64,000 nt of DNA from the NCBI RefSeq assembly GCF_900107285.1, contig NZ_FNPK01000010.1, positions 1-64,000 on the forward strand. Reading direction: 5' to 3'. A program made the translations under genes and the position numbers. Numbering within the stretch: position 1 is the stretch's first letter; the number at the start of each line of letters is the position of its first letter. Of this stretch, positions 24,987 through 35,130 are shown one piece after another. Origin of the DNA: Acinetobacter kyonggiensis. GTDB lineage: Bacteria; Pseudomonadota; Gammaproteobacteria; Pseudomonadales; Moraxellaceae. The notes beneath the pieces were generated by a model. The model was not told the DNA's origin and made no database searches. It worked only from the letters and a program-made list of their open reading frames with translations.

Positions 24987-26030
24987 ATGACACATCAACT
25001 TGAACAAATGGCTTATGTCGGTGAAACCCCTTGGCATGGACTAGGGAATCAACTCAGTCAAAATCAACCAATTGAAATCTGGGCACAACAGGCAGGTATG
25101 GACTGGCGTATCGAGTCATCCAATGTCAGTTATATGGCACAGAATGAACGTGGGCAAAGCATCATCATGCCGTATGAAGAACAGCGTGTACTTTACCGTT
25201 CTGATACCCATGCGCCCTTGTCAGTAGTCAGTCAACGCTTTCAGGAAGTCCAACCTCGTGAGATCTTAGAATTCTATCGTGATCTGACTGAACAATCAGG
25301 CTTTGAGCTGGAAACCGCAGGTGTGCTTAAAGGCGGCAAGAAATTTTGGGCATTGGCACGTACTGGACAAAGTGCAGCACTTAAGGGAAAGGATGTCAGT
25401 AATGGCTATATTCTTCTTGCAACTGCATGTGATGGTACGCTTGCGACAACAGCACAATTTACTTCTATCCGTGTCGTCTGCAACAACACCTTGGCGATTG
25501 CTTTACGTGGTCAGAACAGTAGTGCAGGTGTAGTGAAAGTTCCGCATAGCACCAAGTTTGATGCAGATAAGGTCAAACAGCAATTGGGTATTTCAGTTCG
25601 TGCATGGGATGAACACATGTATGAGATGAAACAACTGACACAGCGTAAAGTTACCCAAAGTGAAGCCGCTGCTTTCTTCGATGCAGTGTTCAATAATAGC
25701 AGCATGAGTGTGGCAGATCAGGAGGACAATATTATTCAGTTCTATCGTGATGTCGCTATTCAGGCAGCACAGTCAAATGCGAAGGAAAAAGCTGAGCCAA
25801 ATGCCAAGGCGATGACTAAAGCAATGGACATGTTTAATGGTCAGGGACGGGGTGCAACACTGTCATCGTCTAAGGACACGGCTTACGGATTACTCTGTTC
25901 GATTACGGAATTTATTGACCACGAGCGTCGTGCCATGAGTACAGATCATCGACTCGATTCAGCTTGGTTTGGTGCCGGAGCAGCGATCAAGCAACGTGGA
26001 CTAGAACAGGCTTTACGCATGGTGTCATAG
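24987..26030 (+). CDS. DUF932 (phage/plasmid-like, TIGR03299) protein
   Basis: A 347-residue DUF932 protein of typical length. The start (MAYVGETPWHGLGNQL) and the RIVVCNNTLAIAL-type block (here TSIRVVCNNTLAIALRG) are family hallmarks. Such genes are frequent on plasmids, ICEs and phages next to recombination exonucleases and single-strand-annealing proteins; the molecular role is unproven. Here it leads a three-gene module with a YqaJ exonuclease and a Gp3-like protein. AAAAGGAATAAAACG precedes the ATG. Confidence 0.88.
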   Translation: MTHQLEQMAYVGETPWHGLGNQLSQNQPIEIWAQQAGMDWRIESSNVSYMAQNERGQSIIMPYEEQRVLYRSDTHAPLSVVSQRFQEVQPREILEFYRDLTEQSGFELETAGVLKGGKKFWALARTGQSAALKGKDVSNGYILLATACDGTLATTAQFTSIRVVCNNTLAIALRGQNSSAGVVKVPHSTKFDADKVKQQLGISVRAWDEHMYEMKQLTQRKVTQSEAAAFFDAVFNNSSMSVADQEDNIIQFYRDVAIQAAQSNAKEKAEPNAKAMTKAMDMFNGQGRGATLSSSKDTAYGLLCSITEFIDHERRAMSTDHRLDSAWFGAGAAIKQRGLEQALRMVS

Positions 26031-26111
26031 CGTAGAAGGTTAAGTTTTTTCAATGGAAAGTTAGACCTATCCTTTAGATTATAAAGACAAATTTATATTT
26101 TAAAAATAATT

Positions 26112-26138
26112 AAACCACATCTTCGGGTGTGGTTTTTT
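26112..26138 (+). terminator. UUCG-tetraloop hairpin terminator before the YqaJ gene
   Basis: AAACCACATC-TTCG-GGTGTGGTTT followed by T residues, after the DUF932 gene. It may end that transcript or attenuate it into the YqaJ gene. Confidence 0.75.
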
Positions 26139-26184
26139 ATGCCCTTTATTTGCCACCACCCATATAAAAATGAGGAAGTAAGAT

Positions 26185-27225
26185 ATGAATACAGCAATAT
26201 TAAACCCATCCATTCAACAAGCGAGTAAACCCTTTATTGCCCCAAAATTGTTTACAGCAAAACGCTTGGTCAATACCAAAAATATGACTCAATCTGACTG
26301 GCTTGAAGTCAGACGACAAGGCATTGGCAGTAGTGATTGTGCAGCAGCCTGTGGATTGAATCCCTATATGTCGATGCTCGAACTTTGGATGATCAAGACA
26401 GGGCGAGTCAAACAATCGATTGAAGATGAAAGTTCAGGTGTAGCTCCTCTATATTGGGGTAAGCAGCTAGAGCCATTGGTAGCTGAGTACTACAGCATGC
26501 ATACCAATAACAAGGTACGCAGAATCAATGCGGTGCTTCAACATCCAGATCCTGATAAGCATTTTATGCTTGCCAATCTGGACTACTCCATTGTTGGTAG
26601 CAATGAAGTCCAAATTCTGGAATGCAAAACAGCAGGTGAGTACGGCGCAAAACTTTGGCGAGATGGCGTGCCTTTATATGTCTTGTGTCAGGTACAACAT
26701 CAATTGGCAGTGACAGGCAAACAAGCAGCACATGTTTGTGTGCTGATCTGTGGACATGAAACCAAAATCTTCAAAGTGACGCGCTCCGAATCTGTTATCC
26801 AGCATATCATCAATGCAGAACGTTACTTCTGGGAGTGTGTAGAAAAAGACACACCACCTGATGTGGATGCCAGTGAATCGGCAGCCAAAGCCATACAGCA
26901 GCTCTATCCACAACATATTCCGTTGACTGTTGAAGACTTGAGTCATAACGAACAAGCCAATCAATTGTTTGCTCAACTGATTCAAGAAAAGCATCACATT
27001 GAACAGCATCAAAACAACTTTGATGAAACTAAGCATCAAATCCAGATGTTGATGAGGGATGCTGAACGAGCAACCTTTGCCAATGGTTCGGTGACGTGGA
27101 AGAAATCCAAAGATTCAATCAGCTTAGACAGTAAAGCCTTACTCAAACTTCATCCTGAAATGCTTGAGCAGTTTCCACAAAGTAAAGCAGGGACGCGACG
27201 TTTTCAGATCTATACCGATGACTGA
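26185..27225 (+). CDS. YqaJ family viral recombinase/exonuclease
   Basis: A 346-residue YqaJ-type (lambda-exonuclease-like, PD-(D/E)xK) nuclease. Motifs in order: RRQGIGSSDCAAACG, the family start, with GLNPYMS; HFMLANLDY with the catalytic Asp; the ExK pair in ILECKTAGEYG; and QVQHQLAVTG. Such enzymes resect DNA ends for single-strand annealing in phage and mobile-element recombination. The partner annealing protein is not obvious; the Gp3-like protein downstream or DUF932 might serve. GAGGAAGT precedes the ATG. Confidence 0.88.
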   Translation: MNTAILNPSIQQASKPFIAPKLFTAKRLVNTKNMTQSDWLEVRRQGIGSSDCAAACGLNPYMSMLELWMIKTGRVKQSIEDESSGVAPLYWGKQLEPLVAEYYSMHTNNKVRRINAVLQHPDPDKHFMLANLDYSIVGSNEVQILECKTAGEYGAKLWRDGVPLYVLCQVQHQLAVTGKQAAHVCVLICGHETKIFKVTRSESVIQHIINAERYFWECVEKDTPPDVDASESAAKAIQQLYPQHIPLTVEDLSHNEQANQLFAQLIQEKHHIEQHQNNFDETKHQIQMLMRDAERATFANGSVTWKKSKDSISLDSKALLKLHPEMLEQFPQSKAGTRRFQIYTDD

Positions 27226-27279
27226 ATCCATCACGTCGATATTTCCAATCTTCCAAAAAGCGCAAAAAACCACCCCCGA

Positions 27280-27306
27280 CCTACCGACTCTCGAAGGAGC
27301 GGTAGG
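27280..27306. promoter_or_regulatory. hairpin in the leader of the Gp3-like gene
   Basis: CCTACCG and CGGTAGG flank a 13-base loop and are followed by no T-run. The surrounding 180-base gap is unusually C-rich on one side. It may be a regulatory leader structure or operator. Confidence 0.4.
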
Positions 27307-27409
27307 CCAACAATGGCGGTCTTTGCATTTCATCTGATCTTTAAACGGTTTTGTATTTGCTTACATAACAAAGGGTCAACAGTAAAATTTTATTTAGAGG
27401 AAAATTATC

Positions 27410-28309
27410 ATGATTAAAGGCTTAGCAATTACACCACCGATCCTGGGACGTATCAGTATCGGTAAAGTTGTTGAAAAGAACGGTAAACGTCTACCTGAAA
27501 AAGATGATCAGTTCACCATTACTTCCCAGATTCAAAGCAAGGAGGGGTGGATCAAACATCCACTCGATGAGCAATTACGCAGTAAAGCACCGAATCAAAA
27601 ACTCCGTACCATTCCAGTACGGATGATCTTCAATGATCCTGAGCTAAATCTAAGGGCGGAGTACAGCTTATTTGATCGACAAACAGGACGCCCTGTCTGT
27701 GTAGGCAATGGTGAAACCTGTCAGCGACTCACCAATCAAGGCGTTGAGCAGCATCCCTGTCCCTCACCTGATTTATGTCCAATGGCACAAGGAGGGAATT
27801 GCAAGCCTTATGGTCGATTGCATGTGAATTTAGATGGGTCGGATGAACTGGGAACATTTATTTTTAGAACCACTGGCTTTAACAGTATTCGGACTTTAGC
27901 ATCACGGTTGAGTTACTACAGTGCAGCTTCAGGAGGCTTACTGTCGTGCCTACCATTGCAACTCACTTTAAGAGGGAAAAGTACCACGCAAAGCTATCGT
28001 CAACCTGTGTACTACGTGGATCTTACTTTACGGGAGGGTATTAGCCTGAATGATGCCATTACTCAAGCCAAGCAAATTGATGAACAGAGCAAGCAGGCAG
28101 GGTTTTATCAGGAGGCACTGGATCATATCGCCAGACGAGGTTTTGCGAATGCACGGTTTGAGACGGATATAGAGGAAGGTTTAGAGGTGCTGGAGGAATA
28201 CTATCCGGAACAAGAACAGAACCGGGCAGTGGAGCAACAAGCTTCGCCTGAAGGGTTTGTGCAGGATATTCAGCAGGGGTTGCAGCAGAGTGTGAGGGTG
28301 GTGAATTAA
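27410..28309 (+). CDS. Gp3-like / 'hydrolase or metal-binding' recombination protein
   Basis: A 299-residue protein often annotated as a hydrolase or metal-binding protein, and, as far as I recall, in the Gp3-like recombination-directionality-factor family. It has a cysteine cluster (HPCPSPDLCPMAQGGNCKP) that probably binds metal, the conserved LGTFIFRTTGFNSIRTL and RLSYYSAASGGLL blocks and a variable acidic C-terminal tail. It closes the DUF932-YqaJ module. A decayed partial second copy lies at 36190-36440, on the far side of the restriction-modification cluster, so that cluster is flanked by copies of this gene. Confidence 0.75.
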   Translation: MIKGLAITPPILGRISIGKVVEKNGKRLPEKDDQFTITSQIQSKEGWIKHPLDEQLRSKAPNQKLRTIPVRMIFNDPELNLRAEYSLFDRQTGRPVCVGNGETCQRLTNQGVEQHPCPSPDLCPMAQGGNCKPYGRLHVNLDGSDELGTFIFRTTGFNSIRTLASRLSYYSAASGGLLSCLPLQLTLRGKSTTQSYRQPVYYVDLTLREGISLNDAITQAKQIDEQSKQAGFYQEALDHIARRGFANARFETDIEEGLEVLEEYYPEQEQNRAVEQQASPEGFVQDIQQGLQQSVRVVN

Positions 28310-28338
28310 GATGGTTGAATTACAGAATTGATAAACTT

Positions 28339-28364
28339 GGGAGCTTCGGCTCCCTTTATTTTTT
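28339..28364 (+). terminator. intrinsic terminator after the Gp3-like gene
   Basis: GGGAGC-TTCG-GCTCCC with a T-rich tail (TTTATTTTTT). Confidence 0.85.
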
Positions 28365-28495
28365 ATATCTGCCTGATGCTAAATGAATGAGTGGGTAATC
28401 AGGTCTAATTGTTGATTTATCTTGTATTTGAATATTAACTTATAGGTTAATATTCGTTTTAACTTAGATTCTTATTTTTTTTACAGGATTTGTAA

Positions 28496-30049
28496 ATGAC
28501 CAGTACCCAACAACGCGCAGCACTGCAACGCCAAATCTGGCAGATAGCCAACGATGTCCGTGGCGCAGTTGATGGCTGGGACTTCAAGCAATATGTTTTA
28601 GGTACGCTATTTTATCGTTTTATTAGTGAAAATTTTGCCAGTTATATCGAAGGCGGTGACGACAGCATTAAATATGCTGAACTTTCTGACCAAGTTATTA
28701 CTACAGATATCAAAGACGATGCGATTAAAACCAAGGGTTACTTCATCTACCCAAGTCAATTGTTCGGCAATATTGCTAAAAATGCGAATAATAACGAGAG
28801 TTTGAATACTGACTTAGCTGCTATCTTTGCTGCTATAGAAAGTTCTGCCAATGGCTACCCGTCGGAGCAGGACATTAAAGGCCTATTTGCTGACTTTGAC
28901 ACAACCAGTAACCGTTTGGGTAATACTGTCAAAGATAAAAATATCCGCTTGGCTGCTGTACTCAAGGGCGTAGCAGGGTTAGATTTTGGGGATTTTCAAG
29001 GCAGTCATATCGACCTGTTTGGTGATGCTTACGAGTTTCTGATTTCTAACTATGCAGCCAATGCAGGAAAATCAGGAGGAGAATTTTTTACTCCGCAGCA
29101 TGTGTCAAAGTTGATTGCCCAGCTTGCCATGCACAAACAAACCAGCGTCAATAAAATTTATGATCCTGCTTGTGGTTCGGGTTCTTTACTTTTACAAGCC
29201 AAAAAACATTTTGATGCTCACATTATAGAAGACGGTTTTTTTGGACAAGAGCTCAATCATACGACCTACAACCTTGCGCGTATGAATATGTTCTTGCACA
29301 ACATTAACTACGACAAGTTTAATATCCAGTTAGGCGATACGTTAAGAGAACCTTACTTTGGCGATGACAAACCTTTTGATGCGATTGTGTCTAACCCACC
29401 GTATTCGGTGAAATGGATTGGTTCGGATGACCCCACTTTAATCAATGATGAACGCTTTGCCCCAGCAGGCGTACTTGCTCCCAAATCTAAAGCCGATTTT
29501 GCCTTTGTGCTTCATACCTTAAGTTATTTATCTGCTAAGGGTCGAGCGGCCATTGTGTGCTTCCCTGGTATTTTTTACCGAGGTGGTGCTGAGCAGAAAA
29601 TTCGCCAATATTTGGTAGATAATAACTATGTAGAAACGGTCATTTCGCTTGCATCGAACTTGTTTTATGGCACCACCATTGCTGTCACCATTCTGGTTCT
29701 ATCCAAACATAAAACACACACTACAACCCAGTTTATAGATGCTGGTGGGTTATTCAAAAAAGAAACCAATACCAATACTCTGACAAATGAACACATTGAA
29801 CAGATCATGGAGGTGTTTGACAGCAAGGCCAATTTAGACCATTTTGCCCAGTCTGTACCTCTAGAGTCGATTCAATCCAACGATTATAATCTGTCCGTGA
29901 GTAGTTATGTTGAAGCCAAAGACACGCGTGAAAAGGTGGATATTTTTCAGCTTAATGCCGAGTTAAAAACCACTGTGACTAAAATTGATCAACTTCGTAA
30001 AGAGATTGATGCGATAGTGGCAGAGATTGAAGGGGAAGACGTGGTATGA
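28496..30049 (+). CDS. hsdM: type I restriction-modification DNA methyltransferase subunit HsdM
   Basis: A 517-residue HsdM. It has the N-terminal HsdM helical region ([24 protein letters not shown]), the SAM motif [11 protein letters not shown] and the N6-adenine methylation motif NPPYSVKW. It methylates adenine in the sequence chosen by HsdS and forms M2S and, with HsdR, R2M2S complexes. The restriction subunit points to the IC (EcoR124-like) family. The stop overlaps the hsdS start (ATGA), so the two are translationally coupled. Confidence 0.95.
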   Translation: MTSTQQRAALQRQIWQIANDVRGAVDGWDFKQYVLGTLFYRFISENFASYIEGGDDSIKYAELSDQVITTDIKDDAIKTKGYFIYPSQLFGNIAKNANNNESLNTDLAAIFAAIESSANGYPSEQDIKGLFADFDTTSNRLGNTVKDKNIRLAAVLKGVAGLDFGDFQGSHIDLFGDAYEFLISNYAANAGKSGGEFFTPQHVSKLIAQLAMHKQTSVNKIYDPACGSGSLLLQAKKHFDAHIIEDGFFGQELNHTTYNLARMNMFLHNINYDKFNIQLGDTLREPYFGDDKPFDAIVSNPPYSVKWIGSDDPTLINDERFAPAGVLAPKSKADFAFVLHTLSYLSAKGRAAIVCFPGIFYRGGAEQKIRQYLVDNNYVETVISLASNLFYGTTIAVTILVLSKHKTHTTTQFIDAGGLFKKETNTNTLTNEHIEQIMEVFDSKANLDHFAQSVPLESIQSNDYNLSVSSYVEAKDTREKVDIFQLNAELKTTVTKIDQLRKEIDAIVAEIEGEDVV

Positions 30050-30774
30050 GTAATACAGATTTTATGCAAAAGCTACTTGATGGCGCACAGGTTGAATGGA
30101 AAGCAGTTTCAGAAATATTTCATTTGAAAAATGGCTATACACCATCGACATCAAAAAAAGAATTTTGGGAAAATGGTTCTGTTCCGTGGTTTAGGATGGA
30201 TGACATCCGCGAGAATGGTCAAATCCTTGGAGACTCATTACAAAAAATCTCGGAAAGTGCTGTAAAAGGGGGGAAATTATTTCCTGCCAATTCCATCATA
30301 ATTTCAACATCGGCCACGATTGGTGAACATGCATTAATTACTGTTCCATATTTGGCAAATCAAAGGTTTACCAATTTAAGTTTGAAAGATAGCTATGTAA
30401 AAGTTTTTGATATGAAGTTTATTTTTTATTATTGTTTTTTATTGGCAGATTGGTGTAAAAAAAATACAACGATGTCAAGTTTTGCCTCTGTAGATATGGA
30501 TGGTTTTAGAAAATTTCAAATCCCCATTCCAAGCCCAGAGAATCCTAAAAAATCCCTTGAAATTCAAGCCGAAATTGTACGAATTTTGGATGCATTTACT
30601 GCTATGACTGCGGAGCTGACTGCGGAGCTGACTGCGGAGCTGACTGCGGAGCTTAAACTGAGAAATCAACAATATCAATATTTTAGAGATAAATTATTGA
30701 CATTTGATATGAGCGAAGCACAATCGCCTTCGGACGAGAGCGGACGAGAGCGGACGAGAGCGGACGGCGGATAG
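30046..30774 (+). CDS. hsdS: HsdS specificity subunit, N-terminal half (TRD1), truncated by repeat frameshift
   Basis: 242 residues: the first target-recognition domain ([20 protein letters not shown] to about residue 165), then the central conserved helix containing four tandem TAEL units (residues 188-203), then the start of the second half. A 10-bp tandem repeat (30731-30766) shifts the frame, and translation ends at TAG 30772-30774 with the out-of-frame tail [12 protein letters not shown]. The second recognition domain continues in another frame at 30786. With one more repeat, or two fewer, both halves would fuse into a normal HsdS of about 450 residues. In the present state a half-subunit is made; two such halves can still form active enzymes in some IC systems. 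Confidence 0.9.
   Translation: MSNTDFMQKLLDGAQVEWKAVSEIFHLKNGYTPSTSKKEFWENGSVPWFRMDDIRENGQILGDSLQKISESAVKGGKLFPANSIIISTSATIGEHALITVPYLANQRFTNLSLKDSYVKVFDMKFIFYYCFLLADWCKKNTTMSSFASVDMDGFRKFQIPIPSPENPKKSLEIQAEIVRILDAFTAMTAELTAELTAELTAELKLRNQQYQYFRDKLLTFDMSEAQSPSDESGRERTRADGG
30607..30654 (+). repeat. four tandem 12-bp repeats encoding TAEL
   Basis: ACTGCGGAGCTG occurs four times (the last ends in T), encoding TAEL x4 in the hsdS linker. In EcoR124I and EcoR124II two versus three TAEL units change the spacer of the recognition site by one base; four units is longer than either. Confidence 0.95.
30731..30766 (+). repeat. 10-bp tandem repeat, frame switch in hsdS
   Basis: CGGACGAGAG occurs three times followed by CGGACG. 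The unit is not a multiple of three, so slippage changes the hsdS frame. By my frame count, 3 copies separate the two halves, while 1 or 4 copies join them. Confidence 0.93.
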
Positions 30775-30785
30775 AGGCTAAATGG

Positions 30786-31391
30786 ATGACGTTGAGAGAT
30801 GTTGGTACTTGGTACGGTGGGGGAACTCCATCTAAAAGCCATAGTGATTATTGGGAAAATGGAACTATCCCATGGGTTTCGCCTAAAGATATGGGGCGAC
30901 CAATTGTTGATTCAGCTCAGGACTATATTACCGAAGATGCGATTGAAAACTCTTCGACAAAGTTAGTACCAGCAAACTCAATTGCAATAGTTGTTCGCTC
31001 AAGTATTTTAGATAAATTACTGCCAAGTGCACTAATTCCTGTACCTGTTGCACTTAATCAAGACATGAAAGCTGTAATACCACACAACCATATTATGCCT
31101 AGTTACCTTGCACATATGATTAGATCAAGAGGGGAGGATATTTTGCGGGCAGCTAGGAAAACAGGCGGATCTGTAGCATCTATTGAAAGTAGTAAACTCT
31201 TTTCTTTTTATGTTCCAATTCCTCACCTTGATGAGCAAAAGCGAATTGTCACTATTTTAGATAAATTCGATACTTTTACCAGTTCAATTACTGAAGGTTT
31301 ACCACGTGAAATTGAGCTACGCCAAAAACAGTATGAGTATTACCGTGATTTGCTATTAAGTTTTCCTCAGTCATCTATCCCATCACATTGA
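30786..31391 (+). CDS. hsdS: HsdS specificity subunit, C-terminal half (TRD2)
   Basis: 201 residues containing the second target-recognition domain, starting MTLRDVGTWYGGGTPSKSHSDYWENG, then the C-terminal conserved helix (DEQKRIVTILDKFDTF and LRQKQYEYYRDLLL). The frame is open upstream through the 10-bp repeat into the TRD1 reading, which shows that both once formed one gene. An ATG here (and another at 30782 in a different frame) could allow separate translation, but no convincing ribosome binding site is visible. Whether it is expressed probably depends on repeat number. Confidence 0.85.
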   Translation: MTLRDVGTWYGGGTPSKSHSDYWENGTIPWVSPKDMGRPIVDSAQDYITEDAIENSSTKLVPANSIAIVVRSSILDKLLPSALIPVPVALNQDMKAVIPHNHIMPSYLAHMIRSRGEDILRAARKTGGSVASIESSKLFSFYVPIPHLDEQKRIVTILDKFDTFTSSITEGLPREIELRQKQYEYYRDLLLSFPQSSIPSH

Positions 31392-31409
31392 TATTTGTGG
31401 AGCACCAAC

Positions 31410-31970
31410 ATGGAAAAAATTGGTCAAGTCAAACAACTCATTCGCGAAGTTAACCGTTTGCACCGTGATTTTTCCAAGGATTATTTTGAATATGGCAAAA
31501 TTGAGAAAATTAACCTCTCTAAAACCATTCGGCACGTGCCTGCTGCACATATTTATAAATACCGTTTAACCTTACACGAAAGCATTAATGACTACTTGAT
31601 GACCGCAGATATAGACATCAAATATTTTTACCGAGTAAAAACCCGTGAAAGTATTGATGACAAAATACAGCGCTATTCTGCTCGTGAAGACCAATATCCT
31701 GTAAACAATTGGCTTAATGATATTTTTGGTGCACGTATTATTTTAACGACTGAAGAAATTGAGAGCGTGATGGATTTGCTGGATGACTGGCAAGATGAAC
31801 TAAACCTTAAAAACTGGTATTTGCGGGATAAAGAAGGCTATCGTGGTTTGCATATCTACTTTAAAAACAGAAGTAATTTTTATTTCCCTTGGGAATTGCA
31901 AATTTGGAATCATGAAGATATTCAAAGCAATATTGAAAATCACGAAAAATTTAAACGCAATTTTATCTAA
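31410..31970 (+). CDS. small RelA/SpoT-type nucleotide pyrophosphokinase-like protein in the hsd operon
   Basis: 186 residues with a complete-looking RelA/SpoT synthetase domain and no hydrolase domain. The motifs are Arg75/Lys77 with Ser81 (YRVKTRESIDDK), DIFGAR (Asp104), KEGYRGLH (Tyr144, His148) and WELQI (Glu162, Gln164), which correspond to the ATP/GTP-binding and catalytic residues of small alarmone synthetases. It could make (p)ppGpp, (pp)pApp or pyrophosphorylate tRNA like toxSAS enzymes; the sequence does not tell which. No partner antitoxin is visible. It lies between hsdS and hsdR, same strand, with TGGAG upstream of ATG 31410. Confidence 0.8.
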   Translation: MEKIGQVKQLIREVNRLHRDFSKDYFEYGKIEKINLSKTIRHVPAAHIYKYRLTLHESINDYLMTADIDIKYFYRVKTRESIDDKIQRYSAREDQYPVNNWLNDIFGARIILTTEEIESVMDLLDDWQDELNLKNWYLRDKEGYRGLHIYFKNRSNFYFPWELQIWNHEDIQSNIENHEKFKRNFI

Positions 31971-32030
31971 AAAATTTTAAAAATCACTTTGGACCTATCT
32001 TCTCGGTCAAAAATCAATGGAATCAAAACC

Positions 32031-35000
32031 ATGACTAATTATAAGCCTATTGCCGAAACTAACAATTTTATTGTCTTAGATAAATATTGCAAAGAATGGC
32101 AAGCGGTTGACAGCTACCAAAGTGAAGGGGATTTAGAGCGCGAATTCATTCAGGACTTGGTCAATCAAGGCTATGAATATTTGCCCATTTTAAACAATGC
32201 TAAAGCTTTGTTGGCAAATGTACGTGAGCAACTTCAAGCATTGAATAACGTACAGTTTTCTGATGGCGAATGGTTACGCTTTGTTGAAATCTATTTGGAT
32301 AGACCGAGTGACAGTATTGTTGATAAAACCCGCAAGATTCATGACGACTATATTCATGATTTTGTCTTTGATGATGGGCATATTCAAAACATCTACCTTT
32401 TAGATAAGAAGAACGTTGCTCGTAATAAAGTGCAGGTGATTAAGCAGTTTGAGCAAAAAGGCAGCCATGCAAACCGTTACGATGTCACCATTTTAGTAAA
32501 TGGCTTGCCTTTGGTGCAGGTCGAACTAAAAAAACGTGGCATCGCTATCCGTGAAGCTTTTAATCAGGTACACCGTTACAGCAAAGAAAGTTTTAATAGC
32601 GAAAACTCGCTTTATAAATATTTACAGCTGTTTGTGATTTCTAATGGGACTGATAGCCGTTATTTTGCCAATACGACGACACGTAATAAAAATAGTTTCG
32701 ACTTCACTATGAACTGGGCCAAGGCCGATAATAGCCTAATCAAAGATCTGAAAGACTTCACGGCTACTTTTTTCCAAAAAAATACTTTGCTGAATGTGCT
32801 GCTGCATTACTCTGTTTTTGATATCAGCGATACCTTGTTGGTGATGCGTCCTTATCAGATTGCGGCTACCGAGCGTATTTTGTGGAAAGTCCAAAGTTCG
32901 TATCAAGCTAAAAATTGGAACAATACCGAAAGTGGTGGTTTTATTTGGCACACCACAGGTTCTGGTAAGACCTTGACCAGTTTTAAAGCAGCACGTTTAG
33001 CAACTGAGCTGGATTTTATTGAGAAGGTTTTTTTTGTGGTAGACCGCAAAGACCTTGACTACCAGACCATGAAAGAATACCAACGCTTTTCGCCCGATAG
33101 TGTCAATGGTTCAGATAGCACCGCAGGTTTAAAACGCAACTTGGATAAAGATGATAATAAAATCATTGTCACCACCATCCAAAAACTCAATAACCTAATG
33201 AAAAGTGAAGGTGACTTACCCATTTATAACAAGCAAGTAGTATTTATTTTTGATGAATGTCATCGCAGCCAGTTTGGTGAAGCACAGAAAAATCTGAAGA
33301 AGAAGTTTAAAAAGTACTATCAGTTTGGCTTTACGGGTACGCCTATTTTTCCACAAAACGCCCTTAGTGCTGAAACTACAGCCAGCGTATTTGGCCGTGA
33401 GTTGCATTCTTATGTCATCACCGATGCGATTCGTGATGAGAAAGTGCTGAAATTTAAAGTGGACTACAATGATGTACGTCCACAGTTTAAAATCATCGAA
33501 TCCGAACAGGATGAGAAAAAACTCAGTGCAGCGGAAAACAAACAAGCCTTATTGCATCCCGACCGCATCCGTGAAATTAGCCATTACATCCTGAATAATT
33601 TCCGCCAGAAAACTCACCGCTTGCAAGCGAGTAGTAAGGGCTTTAATGCCATGTTTGCCGTCAGTAGTGTAGAAGCTGCTAAGCTGTATTATGAGTCACT
33701 CAACAACCTGCAAAAAAACAGTGACAAGCCTTTAAAGATTGCCACTATTTTTTCCTTTGCAGCCAATGAGGAGCAAGATGCTGTAGGCGACATCCAGGAT
33801 GAAAGTTTTGATATCTCAGCCATGAACAGCAGTGCAAAAGAGTTTTTAAATGCGGCAATTGCTGACTACAACACATTGTTTAAAACCAATTTTAGTGTTG
33901 ATAGTAAGGGTTTTCAAAATTATTACCGTGATCTTGCCAAGCAAGTCAAAGCCAAAGAAATTGATTTGCTGATCGTGGTAGGGATGTTCCTGACCGGATT
34001 TGATGCCCCTACGCTGAACACCTTGTTTGTAGATAAAAATTTGCGCTATCACGGTTTAATGCAGGCCTATTCGCGTACCAATCGTATTTATGATGCCACC
34101 AAAACATTCGGCAATATTGTTACTTTCCGTGATTTAGAGCAAGCGACCGTCGATGCGATTACTTTATTTGGTGATAAAAACACTAAGAATGTGGTGCTAG
34201 AAAAAAGTTATAAGGAATACATGGAAGGCTTTACCGATGTGGTGACTGGTGATGCACGGCGCGGTTTTGTGGACATTGTGAAAGAATTAGAACAACGCTT
34301 TCCTAACCCCGATGAAATTTTTAAAGAATCAGATAAAAAAGCCTTTACTAAATTATTTGGCGAATACTTGCGTGTAGAAAATGTGTTGCAAAACTACGAT
34401 GAATACGCCAGCCTAAAGGCTTTGCAGAATGTTGATACGAATGACCTTGTGGCAGTTGAAGTATTCAAGACCCAACATTACTTAAGCGATGAGGATCTGT
34501 CAGCCTTGCAAACCATTCAGATGCCAGCTGAACGAAAAATCCAAGATTATCGTTCCACCTATAATGATATTCGTGATTGGTTACGTCGGGAAAAATCGGC
34601 TGAACAAAAAGAAAAATCGACCATTGATTGGGATGATGTAGCCTTTGAAGTGGACTTGCTGAAATCACAAGAAATCAATCTGGATTACATTCTAGAGCTG
34701 ATTTTTGAGAACAATAAAAAGGTGAAAGATAAGGCAACGTTAGTTGAGGATGTGCGTCGAGTGATCCGTGCTAACCTAGGCAACCGTGCCAAAGAAAGCC
34801 TACTGGTCGATTTTATTAATCAAACAGACCTAGATCAGATTGGTGATAAGGCTAGCGTGATTGATACCTTCTTCACCTTTGCTCAAGCAGAACAACAGCG
34901 TGAAGTACAAGAATTGATAGGTGCCGAGAACCTGAATGAGGATGCGGCGAGACGCTATATTGCGACTTCGCTGAAGCGGGAATTTGCCAGTGATAATGGC

Positions 35001-35129
35001 ACTGAGCTCAATGCTATTCTGCCTAAAATGAGCCCATTAAATCCACAATACCTAACTAAAAAGCAGAGCATTTTTCAAAAAATTGCAGCGTTCGTTGAAA
35101 AGTTTAAAGGGGTAGGGGGTAAAATTTAG
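32031..35129 (+). CDS. hsdR: type I restriction enzyme HsdR (EcoR124-like, type IC)
   Basis: A 1032-residue ATP-dependent translocase and nuclease. Counting from ATG 32031, the nuclease triad falls at Asp151, Glu165 and Lys167 (YDVTI, VELKK) and the Walker A lysine at 313 (TTGSGKT), the same numbers known for EcoR124I. This supports both the family and the start. The DEAD-type box is DECH, with helicase motifs FGFTGTP and [10 protein letters not shown] further on. It cuts unmethylated DNA after translocation with M2S. The TTG at 31989 is rejected. All visible catalytic residues are present. The Fic gene starts two bases after its stop. Confidence 0.96.
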   Translation: MTNYKPIAETNNFIVLDKYCKEWQAVDSYQSEGDLEREFIQDLVNQGYEYLPILNNAKALLANVREQLQALNNVQFSDGEWLRFVEIYLDRPSDSIVDKTRKIHDDYIHDFVFDDGHIQNIYLLDKKNVARNKVQVIKQFEQKGSHANRYDVTILVNGLPLVQVELKKRGIAIREAFNQVHRYSKESFNSENSLYKYLQLFVISNGTDSRYFANTTTRNKNSFDFTMNWAKADNSLIKDLKDFTATFFQKNTLLNVLLHYSVFDISDTLLVMRPYQIAATERILWKVQSSYQAKNWNNTESGGFIWHTTGSGKTLTSFKAARLATELDFIEKVFFVVDRKDLDYQTMKEYQRFSPDSVNGSDSTAGLKRNLDKDDNKIIVTTIQKLNNLMKSEGDLPIYNKQVVFIFDECHRSQFGEAQKNLKKKFKKYYQFGFTGTPIFPQNALSAETTASVFGRELHSYVITDAIRDEKVLKFKVDYNDVRPQFKIIESEQDEKKLSAAENKQALLHPDRIREISHYILNNFRQKTHRLQASSKGFNAMFAVSSVEAAKLYYESLNNLQKNSDKPLKIATIFSFAANEEQDAVGDIQDESFDISAMNSSAKEFLNAAIADYNTLFKTNFSVDSKGFQNYYRDLAKQVKAKEIDLLIVVGMFLTGFDAPTLNTLFVDKNLRYHGLMQAYSRTNRIYDATKTFGNIVTFRDLEQATVDAITLFGDKNTKNVVLEKSYKEYMEGFTDVVTGDARRGFVDIVKELEQRFPNPDEIFKESDKKAFTKLFGEYLRVENVLQNYDEYASLKALQNVDTNDLVAVEVFKTQHYLSDEDLSALQTIQMPAERKIQDYRSTYNDIRDWLRREKSAEQKEKSTIDWDDVAFEVDLLKSQEINLDYILELIFENNKKVKDKATLVEDVRRVIRANLGNRAKESLLVDFINQTDLDQIGDKASVIDTFFTFAQAEQQREVQELIGAENLNEDAARRYIATSLKREFASDNGTELNAILPKMSPLNPQYLTKKQSIFQKIAAFVEKFKGVGGKI

Positions 35130-35130
35130 T

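Noticed and set aside
27410..28309. Calling the Gp3-like protein a single-strand annealing protein (RecT/Bet)
   Set aside because: No RecT-like pattern is visible; the cysteine cluster and conserved blocks fit the Gp3-like/metal-binding group instead.
30607..30766. Short tandem repeats as a CRISPR array
   Set aside because: Units of 10 and 12 bp are directly adjacent without spacers and lie inside hsdS; no cas genes are in the window.
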